Assembly: GCA_002723275.1 (NCBI GenBank) | Contig: PBNZ01000026.1 | Coordinates: 1 to 64,000, forward strand | Direction of reading: 5' to 3' | Origin: Planctomycetaceae bacterium | Lineage (GTDB): Bacteria; Planctomycetota; Planctomycetia; Pirellulales; Pirellulaceae | Length of the DNA stretch: 64,000 nt | Shown here: positions 43,757 through 53,474 of the stretch, one piece after another | Numbering within the stretch: position 1 is the stretch's first letter | Layout: each line of letters begins with the position of its first letter | Made by a program: the position numbers and the translations under genes | Notes under the pieces: generated by a model | What the model was told of the DNA's origin: nothing | Database searches by the model: none | What the model saw: the letters and a program-made list of their open reading frames with translations, nothing else

Positions 43757-44781
43757 AGCAGGCTCAGTGGCTCTTGTTGTGTGAGGCAGTGTACGGAACC
43801 GAGGCCGACGATGAGCGCATCGCTTGGCTGCTGAATTAGCTCCCGATCGGGAAAGACGGATGCAATAATCTCACACGCTTCATCGTCAGCAGGATCCTGA
43901 AAGACAGGTACGATCACCGCCCCATTCAGGATATAGAAATTCGCATAGCTGGCGGGCAACGGCCGTTGACCATTGTCGGCGTTAGTGGAGGATGTGATGT
44001 TTGGTGAAGGCAGTTGAATAGCCGTCAGGTCGACGTCGTGAGAGCGGGCGAATTCAGATATCCTGCGCTCGTTCTCCTGGGCCATATTGTTCTCGGGATG
44101 ATTGACCAAGAGTACCGTTTTGGCGTCTGTAAAACGCGCAATCTGGTCAATGTGACTATCGGTGTCGTCTCCCGGAACCTCACCGGTTAGCCAGATTACA
44201 TGAGGGCTTCCGAGCCAGTCCGCAGCGATCTGTTCAAAGTCTGCGGCGGTGAGGTCAGGATTTCGATTCTGATGGAGTGGACAGGAATCGGTCGTCAACA
44301 ATACTCCCCCTCCGTTCCCATCAATCGCTCCTCCCTCCAGAACGATCTTCGCCGTGAACAGTCGATGCCCGGTCGCCGCAGCAATGTTTTCGGGAACCTG
44401 CGCATCCTGATCGAAGTGTGGATACCTGTTTCCCCAGGCGTTGTACTTCCAGTGAATCATCGCCGGCGGCAGACCTGCTTTGTCCGGCGTCAGAAAGCAA
44501 GGTCCATGATCACGAATCCAGGCATCATTGGTGGCGATCGCATGAAACTCGATGCCGGGCACACCGCCGAGAAACGATTCAGCCTGTTCACGATGAGCAT
44601 CGCAGACAAGCAAGTTGACGGGTTCGAACATCGCGATAGTACGAGCCATTTCGCTATATTGTTGCTGAGCTTCTGCAAGGCAGTTCGGCCATGTCTTTCG
44701 GTTGTGAGGCCAACTCAGCCAAGTAGCAGCGTGAGGTTCCCATTCGGCGGACCAGCGATAACCGTGTTCAGCAGGAAACAT
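43753..44781 (-). CDS. aguA: Agmatine deiminase
   Basis: 342 residues of the guanidino-group-modifying fold: MFPAEWEPHAATWLSWP-type start, NDAWIRDHGPCF, VLEGGAIDGNG and the catalytic Cys in GSVHCLTQQ. It converts agmatine to N-carbamoylputrescine. The next step enzyme (aguB) lies four bases upstream on the same strand, making a two-step putrescine pathway. Confidence 0.96.
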   Translation of the reverse strand: MFPAEHGYRWSAEWEPHAATWLSWPHNRKTWPNCLAEAQQQYSEMARTIAMFEPVNLLVCDAHREQAESFLGGVPGIEFHAIATNDAWIRDHGPCFLTPDKAGLPPAMIHWKYNAWGNRYPHFDQDAQVPENIAAATGHRLFTAKIVLEGGAIDGNGGGVLLTTDSCPLHQNRNPDLTAADFEQIAADWLGSPHVIWLTGEVPGDDTDSHIDQIARFTDAKTVLLVNHPENNMAQENERRISEFARSHDVDLTAIQLPSPNITSSTNADNGQRPLPASYANFYILNGAVIVPVFQDPADDEACEIIASVFPDRELIQQPSDALIVGLGSVHCLTQQEPLSLL

Positions 44782-44785
44782 AGGC

Positions 44786-45667
44786 TTATTGATCGTCCAG
44801 AAATCGTTTGTTCAGTCCGTCGTAGGCATCGATGCGTCGGTCGCGTAGGAAAGGCCAATGTGTGCGGACGACGTCGATCTGAGCGAGGTTGCAGCTGGCC
44901 AAGAGCGTTTCTTCCTGATCTTGTTCAGCTTTGACGAGGATATTTCCATTCGGATCGCAGATGAAGGATTGTCCCCAAAACTCAAGCGCGTCTTCATACC
45001 CAACGCGGTTGACGGCCGCGACGAATACGCCGTTCGCAATGGCATGACTACGCATCATCGTTTCCCAGGCGGAACATTGACTCTCTCCATATTCGTCCTT
45101 CTCCGCCGGGACCCAACCGATCGCCGTCGGATAGAAGAGGATCTCAGCTCCGCTCAGCGCCGTCAACCGCGCGGCTTCGGGAAACCATTGGTCCCAACAG
45201 ATACAAACGCCCAGGTCCCCCTTAGAGGTTGGGATTGAGACAAAGCCAAGGTCGCCCGGTGTGAAATAGAACTTTTCATAATAGAGTGGATCATCGGGGA
45301 CATGCATCTTGCGGTAGCGTCCTGCTTCCGAACCGTCGACGTCGAAAACGACTGCGGTGTTGTGATAGATTCCCGACGTTCGTCGTTCGAAAAACGATCC
45401 AATCACGACAACCTGGTGATTACGCGCGGCGGTCGCGATTCGATCCGACTTGGGGCCCGGAATCGGTTCCGCGAGGTCGAAGCGAAGGTGATCCTCGCTT
45501 TGACACGGATATCGGCTCGCAAATAATTCCTGCAAGCAGACGAGATCCGCTCCCTGCTGTGCTGCAGACTCGATTTGCTGTACGGCCTTCTCAATATTCG
45601 CATTTTGGTCGAGTCCACAGCTCATTTGAACAATGGCGACGTTAACCGATGTTGGCCTGTCTTTCAT
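44786..45667 (-). CDS. aguB: N-carbamoylputrescine amidase
   Basis: 293 residues of the nitrilase superfamily with the Glu-Lys-Cys triad: Glu in LVCLQELFA, Lys in YRKMHVPDDP and Cys in GVCICWDQWFPE. It hydrolyses N-carbamoylputrescine to putrescine. ATG 45667 is chosen because AAGGAACC lies just before it; an upstream in-frame start at 45775 would overlap the bioD leader. First gene of the aguB-aguA-methyltransferase operon and divergent from bioD. Confidence 0.95.
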   Translation of the reverse strand: MKDRPTSVNVAIVQMSCGLDQNANIEKAVQQIESAAQQGADLVCLQELFASRYPCQSEDHLRFDLAEPIPGPKSDRIATAARNHQVVVIGSFFERRTSGIYHNTAVVFDVDGSEAGRYRKMHVPDDPLYYEKFYFTPGDLGFVSIPTSKGDLGVCICWDQWFPEAARLTALSGAEILFYPTAIGWVPAEKDEYGESQCSAWETMMRSHAIANGVFVAAVNRVGYEDALEFWGQSFICDPNGNILVKAEQDQEETLLASCNLAQIDVVRTHWPFLRDRRIDAYDGLNKRFLDDQ

Positions 45668-45743
45668 GGTTCCTTCGCTCGTTGCGAACTCCCTTGCGAC
45701 GTCATCTATCAGTGGGGCACGTCGTGATGGTACCCTAACCGAT

Positions 45744-46445
45744 ATGAATCGCAAACCAGAACATGGCTTATTCATTACCGGAACCGATACGGATGTTGGT
45801 AAGACCTACATCGCCGCGGCGATTGCTCGCTGCCTGGTGCAGCAAGGCTGCCGTGTTGGAGTCTACAAACCTGCCGCCAGCGGCTGTTATGAACGAGATG
45901 GACGTCGCGTCGCGACGGACGCCGAACAGCTCTGGCAAGCAGCCGGCTCGCCATTGACGGTGGATGACGTCTGCCCACAGAAGTTTCTCGCTCCGTTGGC
46001 GCCGCATGTCGCTGCTCGAGAGGAGGGCTGTGAGGTCGATCCCGAAAGATTGATCGAGGGAATTGAAGCGTGGGCCGACTACGACTTCGTGTTAGTGGAA
46101 GGGGCCGGTGGACTGATGTCTCCCCTGCATGACGAGTTGTACGTGGCCGATGTGGCCGAAGCGATGGGGTATCCACTGGTCGTGGTTGCCGCGAATCGAA
46201 TCGGCGTGATCAATCAAACGCTCCAGACGTTGATCGCCGCCGCCACCTTCCGTGATGGATTATCCGTCGCTGGAGTTATTCTCAATGATGTTACCGAGCA
46301 AGATGGAGACAAGAGTCAGCATACGAACGAGGACGAACTGGTTGCTCGATCCGTCCCCCCGCTTTTGGCTCGAGTCGCTCATGGTGATCCTTCAGCGTTG
46401 ACCGCGATTGACTGGCAGCGATTGGCACAGCTTGAGCTGCCCTGA
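45744..46445 (+). CDS. bioD: Dethiobiotin synthetase
   Basis: ATP-dependent ring closure making dethiobiotin from DAPA. P-loop GTDTDVGKT, then YKPAASGC, VEGAGGLMSPL and VVAANRIGVINQTL. From ATG 45744 it has 233 residues, the normal length; the frame is open from 45633 but that part overlaps aguB. No other biotin synthesis gene is adjacent. A terminator follows at once. Confidence 0.93.
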   Translation: MNRKPEHGLFITGTDTDVGKTYIAAAIARCLVQQGCRVGVYKPAASGCYERDGRRVATDAEQLWQAAGSPLTVDDVCPQKFLAPLAPHVAAREEGCEVDPERLIEGIEAWADYDFVLVEGAGGLMSPLHDELYVADVAEAMGYPLVVVAANRIGVINQTLQTLIAAATFRDGLSVAGVILNDVTEQDGDKSQHTNEDELVARSVPPLLARVAHGDPSALTAIDWQRLAQLELP

Positions 46446-46453
46446 TGCGCATG

Positions 46454-46518
46454 AAAAAAGCGGACTCGGCCCCAACGACTTCCCCCGCATGTCGTTGATG
46501 CCGATCCGCTGCTTTTTT
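46454..46518. terminator. Bidirectional terminator between bioD and the GH57 gene
   Basis: AAAAAAGC plus GGACTCGGC on the left pairs with GCCGATCCGC plus GCTTTTTT on the right, with an inner AACGAC/GTCGTT stem. A-run on one side and T-run on the other let it end both convergent genes. Confidence 0.85.
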
Positions 46519-46530
46519 CAGGACACCGCC

Positions 46531-48693
46531 TTAGCTGATCACAGCTGCGTTCGATTCCATGCGGTTTTCTGCAAAGGTCGTGTCGATGTCGAGGTGCAAG
46601 CTGACGCTCCAACGACCTTCGTGATCTCCACGGACATGCCAGTGAGGCAGGACGGCAACCGATTGATGAACCAGCTCAAATCCACCTTCGGACTGACTGA
46701 CCGTTTCAATGGGGTGAGTCCAGAGGTTTGTGGGCTTATTGAGATCCAGGCGGACACTCAAGCCGAGCCATTCGTCCGACAGTCCAAAGCTCTGCAAGTT
46801 TGCCAGGTCGAGTTGTTGACCGAGTTGACCAAAACGCTCGTCGCCTGAGAAGAAATAGCGGTCATCGGCTCCGGATGGCATGCCTGCAAAATTGAATTCG
46901 ATTCCGAAGAGGAAGGTTTCATCTTGTGGAAGTCCTTCCAACAGGTAGGCGATCTCCAGGGTTGACGCTCCGGCCTCCAGAGTGAGACCCTTGGTCAGGC
47001 GGACTTGGTGAGAGCCCACTCTACCGGCACGCGTTAGCTGGGCTTGGATGCGTTCCGGGTTGCGGCGGAGTCGCGATTCAAACTCGCCTTGAACAAAATC
47101 GCCCAATTCCTGGACACGACCCTGGACGACCGATTCGATGTCAGAGTCACAGCTGAAGAAGTGATCGACCATTGAGTTTCTGGGGTACGTGTCAACTTGA
47201 ATTCGCTGGTCGAGATTCTCTTGTTTGAAGACCACTCGGTCGTGAATGCTCGCGACGCCGCTGTCGTCTGGATTCGCGCCGGCTCGAACCTTTTCATGAT
47301 ACGCTTCTTCGCGCCGCGTTAAGGAAGCTTGAAGGTTGTGACAGATTGACCGGACATCGAGTTCGTAAAGATGACCACCCGAGGCAGGAGCGAGCAGGCA
47401 TATCAGCTTGTCGTTGCGAAGCTGAATCTCCGGACGAGCGTCAAAGTTGAAGTCGTCGGCCGAGCTTTCGATCCAGGTTGTGGGCTTGCCCATCGCCTGA
47501 TCCAGCAAGTTGTCTGCTGCAATTAAATGATTGAACACCGCGTTGCGAAGGTGTGGCAGGTAGACGCCGCCAAAGGCACCGTGCCAGTAACTGCAATTGC
47601 ACTGGCCGCGATAAAGTTCACGGCGAGCCGGAGCCAATGCTTCATCGCTCAGGCCACTTTCGCGAGCAGCTTGAAGACGCTGACTGACCATCATCATGCG
47701 ACAGTACATTTCGTCGGTTTCCGGATACTTCACTTTGAAGTTCCGCCAGTAACCGCCTCGCAAATATTCGCTCAGCGACTGCCAACGTGGATCCGCTTCC
47801 ATGTCGTGGGCCAGGTGATTGACTTCTAACTGGCGGGATACGGGTAACGCCCACTCTGTCATCTCTCGATAACTGCCTTCGGGAAGATAGATTTTTCCCG
47901 TTGGCGGAACCGCTTGCGTGGCTTCGGAAAGGGTGATCGTGTGTAACCACTCTTGGTTCTCGTTGAGCAGATCAAAGAACTGGCGAAGCCAGCCATTCTC
48001 GTATACGTGGCGTTTGGTGTCGGGCCAGGTGCCAAATTTCTCGCCGTCATCGCCAAAGACCATTATCGATCCTGGGAAACGTTGAGCCTGCTCTCGCAAA
48101 TAGTCGATCGTTTCGTGCGGCTGGGCGAACGGAATCAAATATCTCAGACGTTCGCTACCCGGGAAGATGCTGAGCAGATGACCGTCGTCCTCCGTCACGT
48201 AATAACCGTGCAGCTGCTCGTCGCGTAAGCCGGCATTCTTGAAGTGCCGATCATCAAGCAGACTGTACTGAATTCCGGCTGCGTGCAGGTCGCTCGTCAA
48301 CTGCTGCTCCCAAACCCGCTCAGGAATCCACATGCCTCGAATGTCGGCTCCCAGACGCGATTCCAACCAACCCGTGTAATCTCGTATTTGGCCGATTCGA
48401 TCTCGCGACGGAATCATCGTCAGGATCGGTTCGTAAAAAGCGCCGCCGACGATCTCAATGCGACCCTCTGAGACCAAAGCGGCGAGTCGATCAAGATACT
48501 CGGGATGATGATTGTCGAACCATTCCATCAAGGGTCCGCTGGTGTGCAGGGAGATCCGCAGATTGCTGTAGCCTTCGAACACATCGAGGAACGGTAGATA
48601 ACTGTCCTCATAGGCTTGCTGGATGACGTGGTCGAAATTGCCGACTGGCTGATGGTTATGAAGCGCGAGGCAGAGATTGATTGTTTGATTCAT
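46531..48693 (-). CDS. GH57 family alpha-amylase/4-alpha-glucanotransferase
   Basis: 720 residues. The five GH57 regions are visible: LALHNHQPVGNF, GGAFYEPILT, WIPERVWEQ (nucleophile Glu125), VFGDDGEKFGTWP (acid/base Asp215) and GQCNCSYWHGAFGG. The C-terminal beta-rich half (from about 400) matches the DUF1926-type domain of 4-alpha-glucanotransferases. It would rearrange or trim alpha-1,4-glucans in the cytoplasm (no signal peptide). It lies downstream of glgA and galT on the same strand, with a G8 run just before the start. Confidence 0.92.
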   Translation of the reverse strand: MNQTINLCLALHNHQPVGNFDHVIQQAYEDSYLPFLDVFEGYSNLRISLHTSGPLMEWFDNHHPEYLDRLAALVSEGRIEIVGGAFYEPILTMIPSRDRIGQIRDYTGWLESRLGADIRGMWIPERVWEQQLTSDLHAAGIQYSLLDDRHFKNAGLRDEQLHGYYVTEDDGHLLSIFPGSERLRYLIPFAQPHETIDYLREQAQRFPGSIMVFGDDGEKFGTWPDTKRHVYENGWLRQFFDLLNENQEWLHTITLSEATQAVPPTGKIYLPEGSYREMTEWALPVSRQLEVNHLAHDMEADPRWQSLSEYLRGGYWRNFKVKYPETDEMYCRMMMVSQRLQAARESGLSDEALAPARRELYRGQCNCSYWHGAFGGVYLPHLRNAVFNHLIAADNLLDQAMGKPTTWIESSADDFNFDARPEIQLRNDKLICLLAPASGGHLYELDVRSICHNLQASLTRREEAYHEKVRAGANPDDSGVASIHDRVVFKQENLDQRIQVDTYPRNSMVDHFFSCDSDIESVVQGRVQELGDFVQGEFESRLRRNPERIQAQLTRAGRVGSHQVRLTKGLTLEAGASTLEIAYLLEGLPQDETFLFGIEFNFAGMPSGADDRYFFSGDERFGQLGQQLDLANLQSFGLSDEWLGLSVRLDLNKPTNLWTHPIETVSQSEGGFELVHQSVAVLPHWHVRGDHEGRWSVSLHLDIDTTFAENRMESNAAVIS

Positions 48694-48840
48694 CGTAGAT
48701 TTTTTGGGGGGGGAGAATTGCGTTGATGTTGTCTTAATGGTCGGTAACCTACCGGCCCATCAAGTAGATCGGCAAAGTCTTCCTCTTTTAGCTAGCTTTT
48801 CTTTTTGAAAAACTTCGGTTGATCGTTAGCGGTTAATATT

Positions 48841-49884
48841 CTAACGCAATAGAGCTGCCGCAGCCTCGGGCGGAACACTGTTGATGTGGATTCCAGACCC
48901 CAATTCTAGACCCGCCAACTGGGAAAGACGCGGAATGATCTCAATATGCCAGTGATAGTGGTCTTTCCGATGACTGTCAAAGGGGCTCGTGTGAATCAAA
49001 TAGTTGAAGCTCGGTTCGCCTAACTGTTTCTCAAGTTTCTCGAGAAGCCTTTGCATTAGCTCGGATAATTCACTCAGTGAATCATTCGCAAGATCCTCGA
49101 AAGAGAACAGATGTTTCTTAGGAAGAATCCAGATTTCAAACGCGAATCGACTCGCAAAAGGGCAATAGGCAATCAGCTGCTCAGTTTCTTCGACGACGCG
49201 TTCCCCCTGTTCTCTTTCTTGTTCGAGCAAGTCGCAGAAGAGGCAGGTTCCGAATTTGGAATAGTGTGCTTGTGATCTGTCCAGTTCGGTTTGCAGTGTC
49301 GTGGGTACGAAGGGCAAGCCCACCATCTGGCTGTGTATATGTTCACGCGACATCCCGGCGGAACTTCCGCAATTTTTAAAGATCAGGCCAACCTTGATTT
49401 CGGGATCGGTTGCATATTGCCGCAGACGTTCTCGGTAGGCCTGAAAAACAAGATGGCATTCTTCCTGGGATAGATCCGTTAGCCGTCGCACGTGCCGGGG
49501 CGATTCAATAACCACGTCATGGTAGCCGCGTGATGGCTGGCCTGATTTTGACGATTTCGATTCTGCGAATTCCAATGGCAGCGTTTCGCTGGGATCAATA
49601 AAGGCCGGATAGAGGTTGGGAACGATACGAACTTGCCATGGCTCGCCTGAACTGCTGGAGAGCGGTGCCCAGGTTGCGACGGCAGGCGTAGTTTCGTCTT
49701 CTCGCCCCGCACAGAAAGCGCAGGATTCCAGTTCTGGCGAATCGGCCGCAGTTCTGATGTCATGAGGTCGTGATGCTCGATCGGCGGCGATCACGACCCA
49801 GGTGCCCGAAACGGGTTCGTATCGTCGTTCAGGCACAGACCGTAGCGTTGGCCCGATCGATGGTGGTTTGGTAGAGCTCGACAT
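48841..49884 (-). CDS. galT: Galactose-1-phosphate uridylyltransferase-like protein
   Basis: About 347 residues with zinc ligands CAFC and a second CLFC pair, VRIVPNLYPAF, GYHDVVIESPRH, GSSAGMSREHIHSQ (nucleophile His; the usual HPH is HIH here) and HWHIEIIPRL. It exchanges UMP or AMP between sugar phosphates; the HIH variant and glgA neighbourhood leave room for an ADP-sugar role. Start choice is difficult: ATG 49884 overlaps the glgA 3' end by 56 bp, GTG 49836 by 8 bp. Confidence 0.88.
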   Translation of the reverse strand: MSSSTKPPSIGPTLRSVPERRYEPVSGTWVVIAADRASRPHDIRTAADSPELESCAFCAGREDETTPAVATWAPLSSSSGEPWQVRIVPNLYPAFIDPSETLPLEFAESKSSKSGQPSRGYHDVVIESPRHVRRLTDLSQEECHLVFQAYRERLRQYATDPEIKVGLIFKNCGSSAGMSREHIHSQMVGLPFVPTTLQTELDRSQAHYSKFGTCLFCDLLEQEREQGERVVEETEQLIAYCPFASRFAFEIWILPKKHLFSFEDLANDSLSELSELMQRLLEKLEKQLGEPSFNYLIHTSPFDSHRKDHYHWHIEIIPRLSQLAGLELGSGIHINSVPPEAAAALLR

Positions 49885-51319
49885 ACTTACGGGCACTTTC
49901 GGCCCAGGACCAATCCTGTTGCATACCGGTCAGAACCAGTTGATTCCATTTGTCACGATGATGGCTGTATGTGTCGCAGGCTCGGTCAAGCGTACGCTCC
50001 AGAGCCGCAGCTTCATAGACATCGAAGCTGAAGCCGTTGGCCAATCCTTGTTGCAGGTTCGATTCCGAAGCGTCAAGAATTGTGTCTGCCAGCCCGCCCG
50101 TCGCATGCACGACAGGTACGGTTCCATATTTGAGACTGTAAAGCTGGTTCAGGCCACATGGCTCGTATCGACTTGGCATCAAAAAGATGTCCGCACCTGC
50201 TTCGATCTGATGTGCCCACTCGTTCGAGAATTCTAGTTTGGCCGCGACCCGGTCAGGATACTCCGCCGACAAACGGGTGAAGAGCTCGTGGTAGTTCGGC
50301 TCGCCCGTTCCCAAGATCGCCCATTGTACATCGCGGGAGGTGACCCAATGATTCATGACTTGAGCGACCAGATCGAATCCCTTCTGGTCAGCAAGCCTGC
50401 CCACCAGGCCAATCAATGGAATGTTCGGGTCGGTCGGTAGCGAGAGTCGTTCTTGCAGATCTCGCTTGCATTTCGCCTTGCCGGCCTGCCAGTTCTCGGG
50501 AGCGTAGGTGGAGGCCAGATAATTGTCGGTGGCGGGGTTCCATGCTCCGTAATCGACACCGTTGATGATGCCCGAGAGTACATGGCTGCGATGCCGGAGT
50601 ACGTTTTCCAGGCCACAGCCCAAAGGTTCCGTCTGAATCTCTTCGGCGTACCGGGGGCTCACTGTATTGATCGAGTCTGCAAATACAATTCCTGTCTTGA
50701 GCAGATTCAAGTTGCCGTAGTACTCCATTTGGTGCCAATTGAAATACTTCCAATCAATGCCCGTCAACAGCATGTCCCAGTGCCAGAACTGGCCCTGGTA
50801 GGCCATATTGTGAATCGTCAACACGCTGGCCAAATGTTCGTAGCCAGGTGCACTTTCGTATTCGATCTTCTGGAGTGCCGGAATCAAACCTGTTTGCCAA
50901 TCGTTGGCGTGCACGAGGTCGACGTTCAATTGCAAAAGTCGAATGCTCTCCATGACCGCGCGACAAAAGAATACAAATCGCTCGCAGTTATCCTTGTAAT
51001 CCTCGCCGGCTTCTCGGTAGAGCTCATTTCGCTCGAAATAGATCGGCTGGTCAACAAAATAAATTGGCACATTGCTATCCGGGAGTCGACCTCGCAGAAT
51101 TCGACCTTCAACGATCTTGCTGCCGATCGGAATGTCCAGCAAAACGCCTGTATCGGTCAGCTCAATTCCCGCCTTCTTGACTGAGCTGTACGCGGGCATG
51201 ATCACAGAAACTTCGTGGCCGAGCTTCGCCAATTCAATCGGAAGAGAACCGCAAACGTCTGCCAAACCGCCGGTCTTGGCGAACGGAACAACTTCGCTGG
51301 TGGCCATTAAAATCTTCAA
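49829..51319 (-). CDS. glgA: Glycogen synthase (ADP/UDP-glucose)
   Basis: 496 residues of GT5: MKILMATSEVVPFAKTGGLADVCG (sugar-nucleotide loop KTGGLADV at 15-22), HANDWQTGLIP, TIHNMAYQG, GLVGRLADQKG and MPSRYEPCGLNQLYSLKYGT. It elongates alpha-1,4-glucan. First gene of a glgA-galT-GH57 run on the minus strand, suggesting a glycogen module. No glgC or glgB is in the window. Confidence 0.96.
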   Translation of the reverse strand: MKILMATSEVVPFAKTGGLADVCGSLPIELAKLGHEVSVIMPAYSSVKKAGIELTDTGVLLDIPIGSKIVEGRILRGRLPDSNVPIYFVDQPIYFERNELYREAGEDYKDNCERFVFFCRAVMESIRLLQLNVDLVHANDWQTGLIPALQKIEYESAPGYEHLASVLTIHNMAYQGQFWHWDMLLTGIDWKYFNWHQMEYYGNLNLLKTGIVFADSINTVSPRYAEEIQTEPLGCGLENVLRHRSHVLSGIINGVDYGAWNPATDNYLASTYAPENWQAGKAKCKRDLQERLSLPTDPNIPLIGLVGRLADQKGFDLVAQVMNHWVTSRDVQWAILGTGEPNYHELFTRLSAEYPDRVAAKLEFSNEWAHQIEAGADIFLMPSRYEPCGLNQLYSLKYGTVPVVHATGGLADTILDASESNLQQGLANGFSFDVYEAAALERTLDRACDTYSHHRDKWNQLVLTGMQQDWSWAESARKYVELYQTTIDRANATVCA

Positions 51320-52160
51320 TTCTCAACTCCCGGTCTAGGGTGATCATTCCAGTGACCCGTTAGATGATGATGGATCGCTTGGAACGCGGGATCTTTGGTT
51401 GAGTGAGCACAAACCGGCATGGAAACCTCTGCCTTCACTGTAAAATAAAAGTCAGGCCTTACCAGTAGTACTAACCATTACCATGATTAAAACCCGCTGA
51501 TTTTCGCTATCTGGGTTATTTTTCCAATCCATCGGAAAGTCGCATTGCCCGATGTAAATGAACCTCATGGATATGAAAAAAACGCTGGAATTCTTTCGCT
51601 AGTCGTTACGCTTGTAAGACTCGCAACAAAAAAGCACGACCCGCATCGCGTTGGATTCGGGGGTTTTCAGCGGCCCTTTTCATTGGCAGAGCGGAACTGC
51701 CCCATGGAATACACGGGACATTCACAGTGCTTCAGCCGTGTCTTTGTCAAACATGAACTTTGTCACGCCATGGCGAAGATCTCATTCGCGGATTTTCTGA
51801 CGTGAAACTGGCAAGAGAAAGGTTTGCGTTGGAGAAAGGTTGGTCGATGGAACCTTTGTAACATCTGTATCGTTCTTCACGACCTCTGTCGAATGACGGT
51901 CTCTTTTGCGAAGCCTGCATTCCTCAAGGGAATTTTAGAGCCATGCCGAGCTGTGTCCTGGTTCCGAAGCACATGTGGCGCTGCGGCTTGCTAAGCGATT
52001 GCGCTCAGCGGGAGCGGTGGGAGTGGTTTTTTCAGCCCGGGAGATGTTTGTTTTAGGCCTGGACTTATTTTGTGGCGACGATCCGTGGACGGATTGCGAA
52101 GGCTGGGGTCGCCAAATGGCGCAGCAAGGTTTAAAAACATAGGCGAATTGTCCGAGAACC
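51320..52160. other. Long intergenic region
   Basis: This 841-bp divergent gap between glgA and deoA must carry both promoters. A plus-strand open frame at 51545-51805 lacks a ribosome binding site and family resemblance, so I do not call it. No RNA family is recognised. Confidence 0.5.
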
Positions 52161-53474
52161 TTGCAAACGGTGCACTTTGTGATTCCTGCAAAAGTGATAG
52201 CGCGAAAACGCGATGGTCATGCGTTATCCGCTGACGAAATCGCCAAGTTTGTTGATGGATACTCCCAGGGCGCCATTCCGGAATATCAGATGGCAGCCTT
52301 TGCGATGGCGGTTTGTATTCGCGGGATGAACCTTACTGAAACGACGGTGCTGACGGAACGGATGCTGAAGAGTGGTGACCGTCTCCAGTGGTCCCCAGGC
52401 GCTCCCAAAGTTGATAAGCATTCGACGGGAGGTTTGGGAGATAAGGTTTCACTCGTTTTGGCGCCGCTGTTGGCGAGTTGCGGTTTGCAGGTACCCATGG
52501 TGTCGGGGCGAGGATTGGGGATCACAGGTGGGACGCTGGACAAGTTACAAGCGATTCCCGGTTTTCGAACCAACCTTACGATCGATCAAATTAGATCTCA
52601 GGTCGAGGCTGTCGGGTGTGTTATCTGCGGGACGACGACCGAGATTGCTCCCGCCGATCGAAAATTGTATGGATTGCGAGACGTGACCGCCACGGTTCCT
52701 TCGGTACCCTTGATCACCGCCAGCATCCTCAGCAAGAAACTTGCCGAGTCGATTGACAGTCTCGTACTTGATGTCAAATTCGGATCGGGAACGTTTATGG
52801 AGGATCCGACAGCGGCTCGAGCTTTAGCCGAAAGTCTCGTGCAAGTTGCCGAACGTCTAGGCGTGCGTACCACCGCATTACTCTCCAATATGAATCAGCC
52901 GTTGGGATATTCGATCGGACATTCGCTTGAGGTTCGTGAAGCCATCAATGCTCTGCAGGGAGTCGGTCCCGAAGATCTCAGGATCTTGGTGCTGGCTTTG
53001 GGCGCAGAGTTGATTTGTCGACATGATCCGTCATTGGATGCCGATCAGGCCAAACAGAAGATGGATGAGAAGTTGAAGGACGGATCTGCCTACGAGAAAT
53101 TTTCTGAAATGGTTTCCGCTCAGGGCGGCGACCTGTCACGAGATTTACCCGTCTGTTCGAGTACCCAGGTGCTTGCGACGCGAGCAGGGTGGTTAGCCGA
53201 CGTTGATGGCGATGGTTTGGGGCACGCCATGATTGAAATTGGTGGCGGCCGTCGGCTGATGGATGATGTAATCGATTACGCGGCGGGTATCGAATTGTTT
53301 GCCAAAACAGGTGAATGGATTGATAAGGACCAGCCGATTGCGTTGGTGCATGCTGCTCCAGGCAAAGCGGCGACGGTAACGTCTCAAGTACGAGAGGCAT
53401 TCATCATCGTCGAGGATGAACCTTCTGAGTTTCGATTGATTGCCGATCGTGTTTCTATTGAAGATGTGGGGTGA
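52161..53474 (+). CDS. deoA: Thymidine/pyrimidine-nucleoside phosphorylase
   Basis: 437 residues: VIARKRDGHALSADEIAKFV, KVDKHSTGGLGDKVSLVL (phosphate-binding signature), VSGRGLGITGGTLDKLQ, LDVKFGSGTFM and the C-terminal biotinyl-lipoyl-like domain. It splits thymidine or other pyrimidine nucleosides to base and sugar-1-phosphate. In-frame starts are TTG 52161, GTG 52170 and GTG 52179; family alignment favours the last. cdd starts three bases after its stop. Its last 280 bp are overlapped on the other strand by the extended nupC frame. Confidence 0.94.
   Translation: MQTVHFVIPAKVIARKRDGHALSADEIAKFVDGYSQGAIPEYQMAAFAMAVCIRGMNLTETTVLTERMLKSGDRLQWSPGAPKVDKHSTGGLGDKVSLVLAPLLASCGLQVPMVSGRGLGITGGTLDKLQAIPGFRTNLTIDQIRSQVEAVGCVICGTTTEIAPADRKLYGLRDVTATVPSVPLITASILSKKLAESIDSLVLDVKFGSGTFMEDPTAARALAESLVQVAERLGVRTTALLSNMNQPLGYSIGHSLEVREAINALQGVGPEDLRILVLALGAELICRHDPSLDADQAKQKMDEKLKDGSAYEKFSEMVSAQGGDLSRDLPVCSSTQVLATRAGWLADVDGDGLGHAMIEIGGGRRLMDDVIDYAAGIELFAKTGEWIDKDQPIALVHAAPGKAATVTSQVREAFIIVEDEPSEFRLIADRVSIEDVG

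Noticed and set aside
48700-48720. Run of eight G before the GH57 start as a phase-variable tract
   Set aside because: It lies in the untranslated leader and one run alone is not enough to claim phase variation.
51545-51805. 86-codon plus-strand frame between glgA and deoA
   Set aside because: No ribosome binding site and no recognisable pattern; kept as intergenic.
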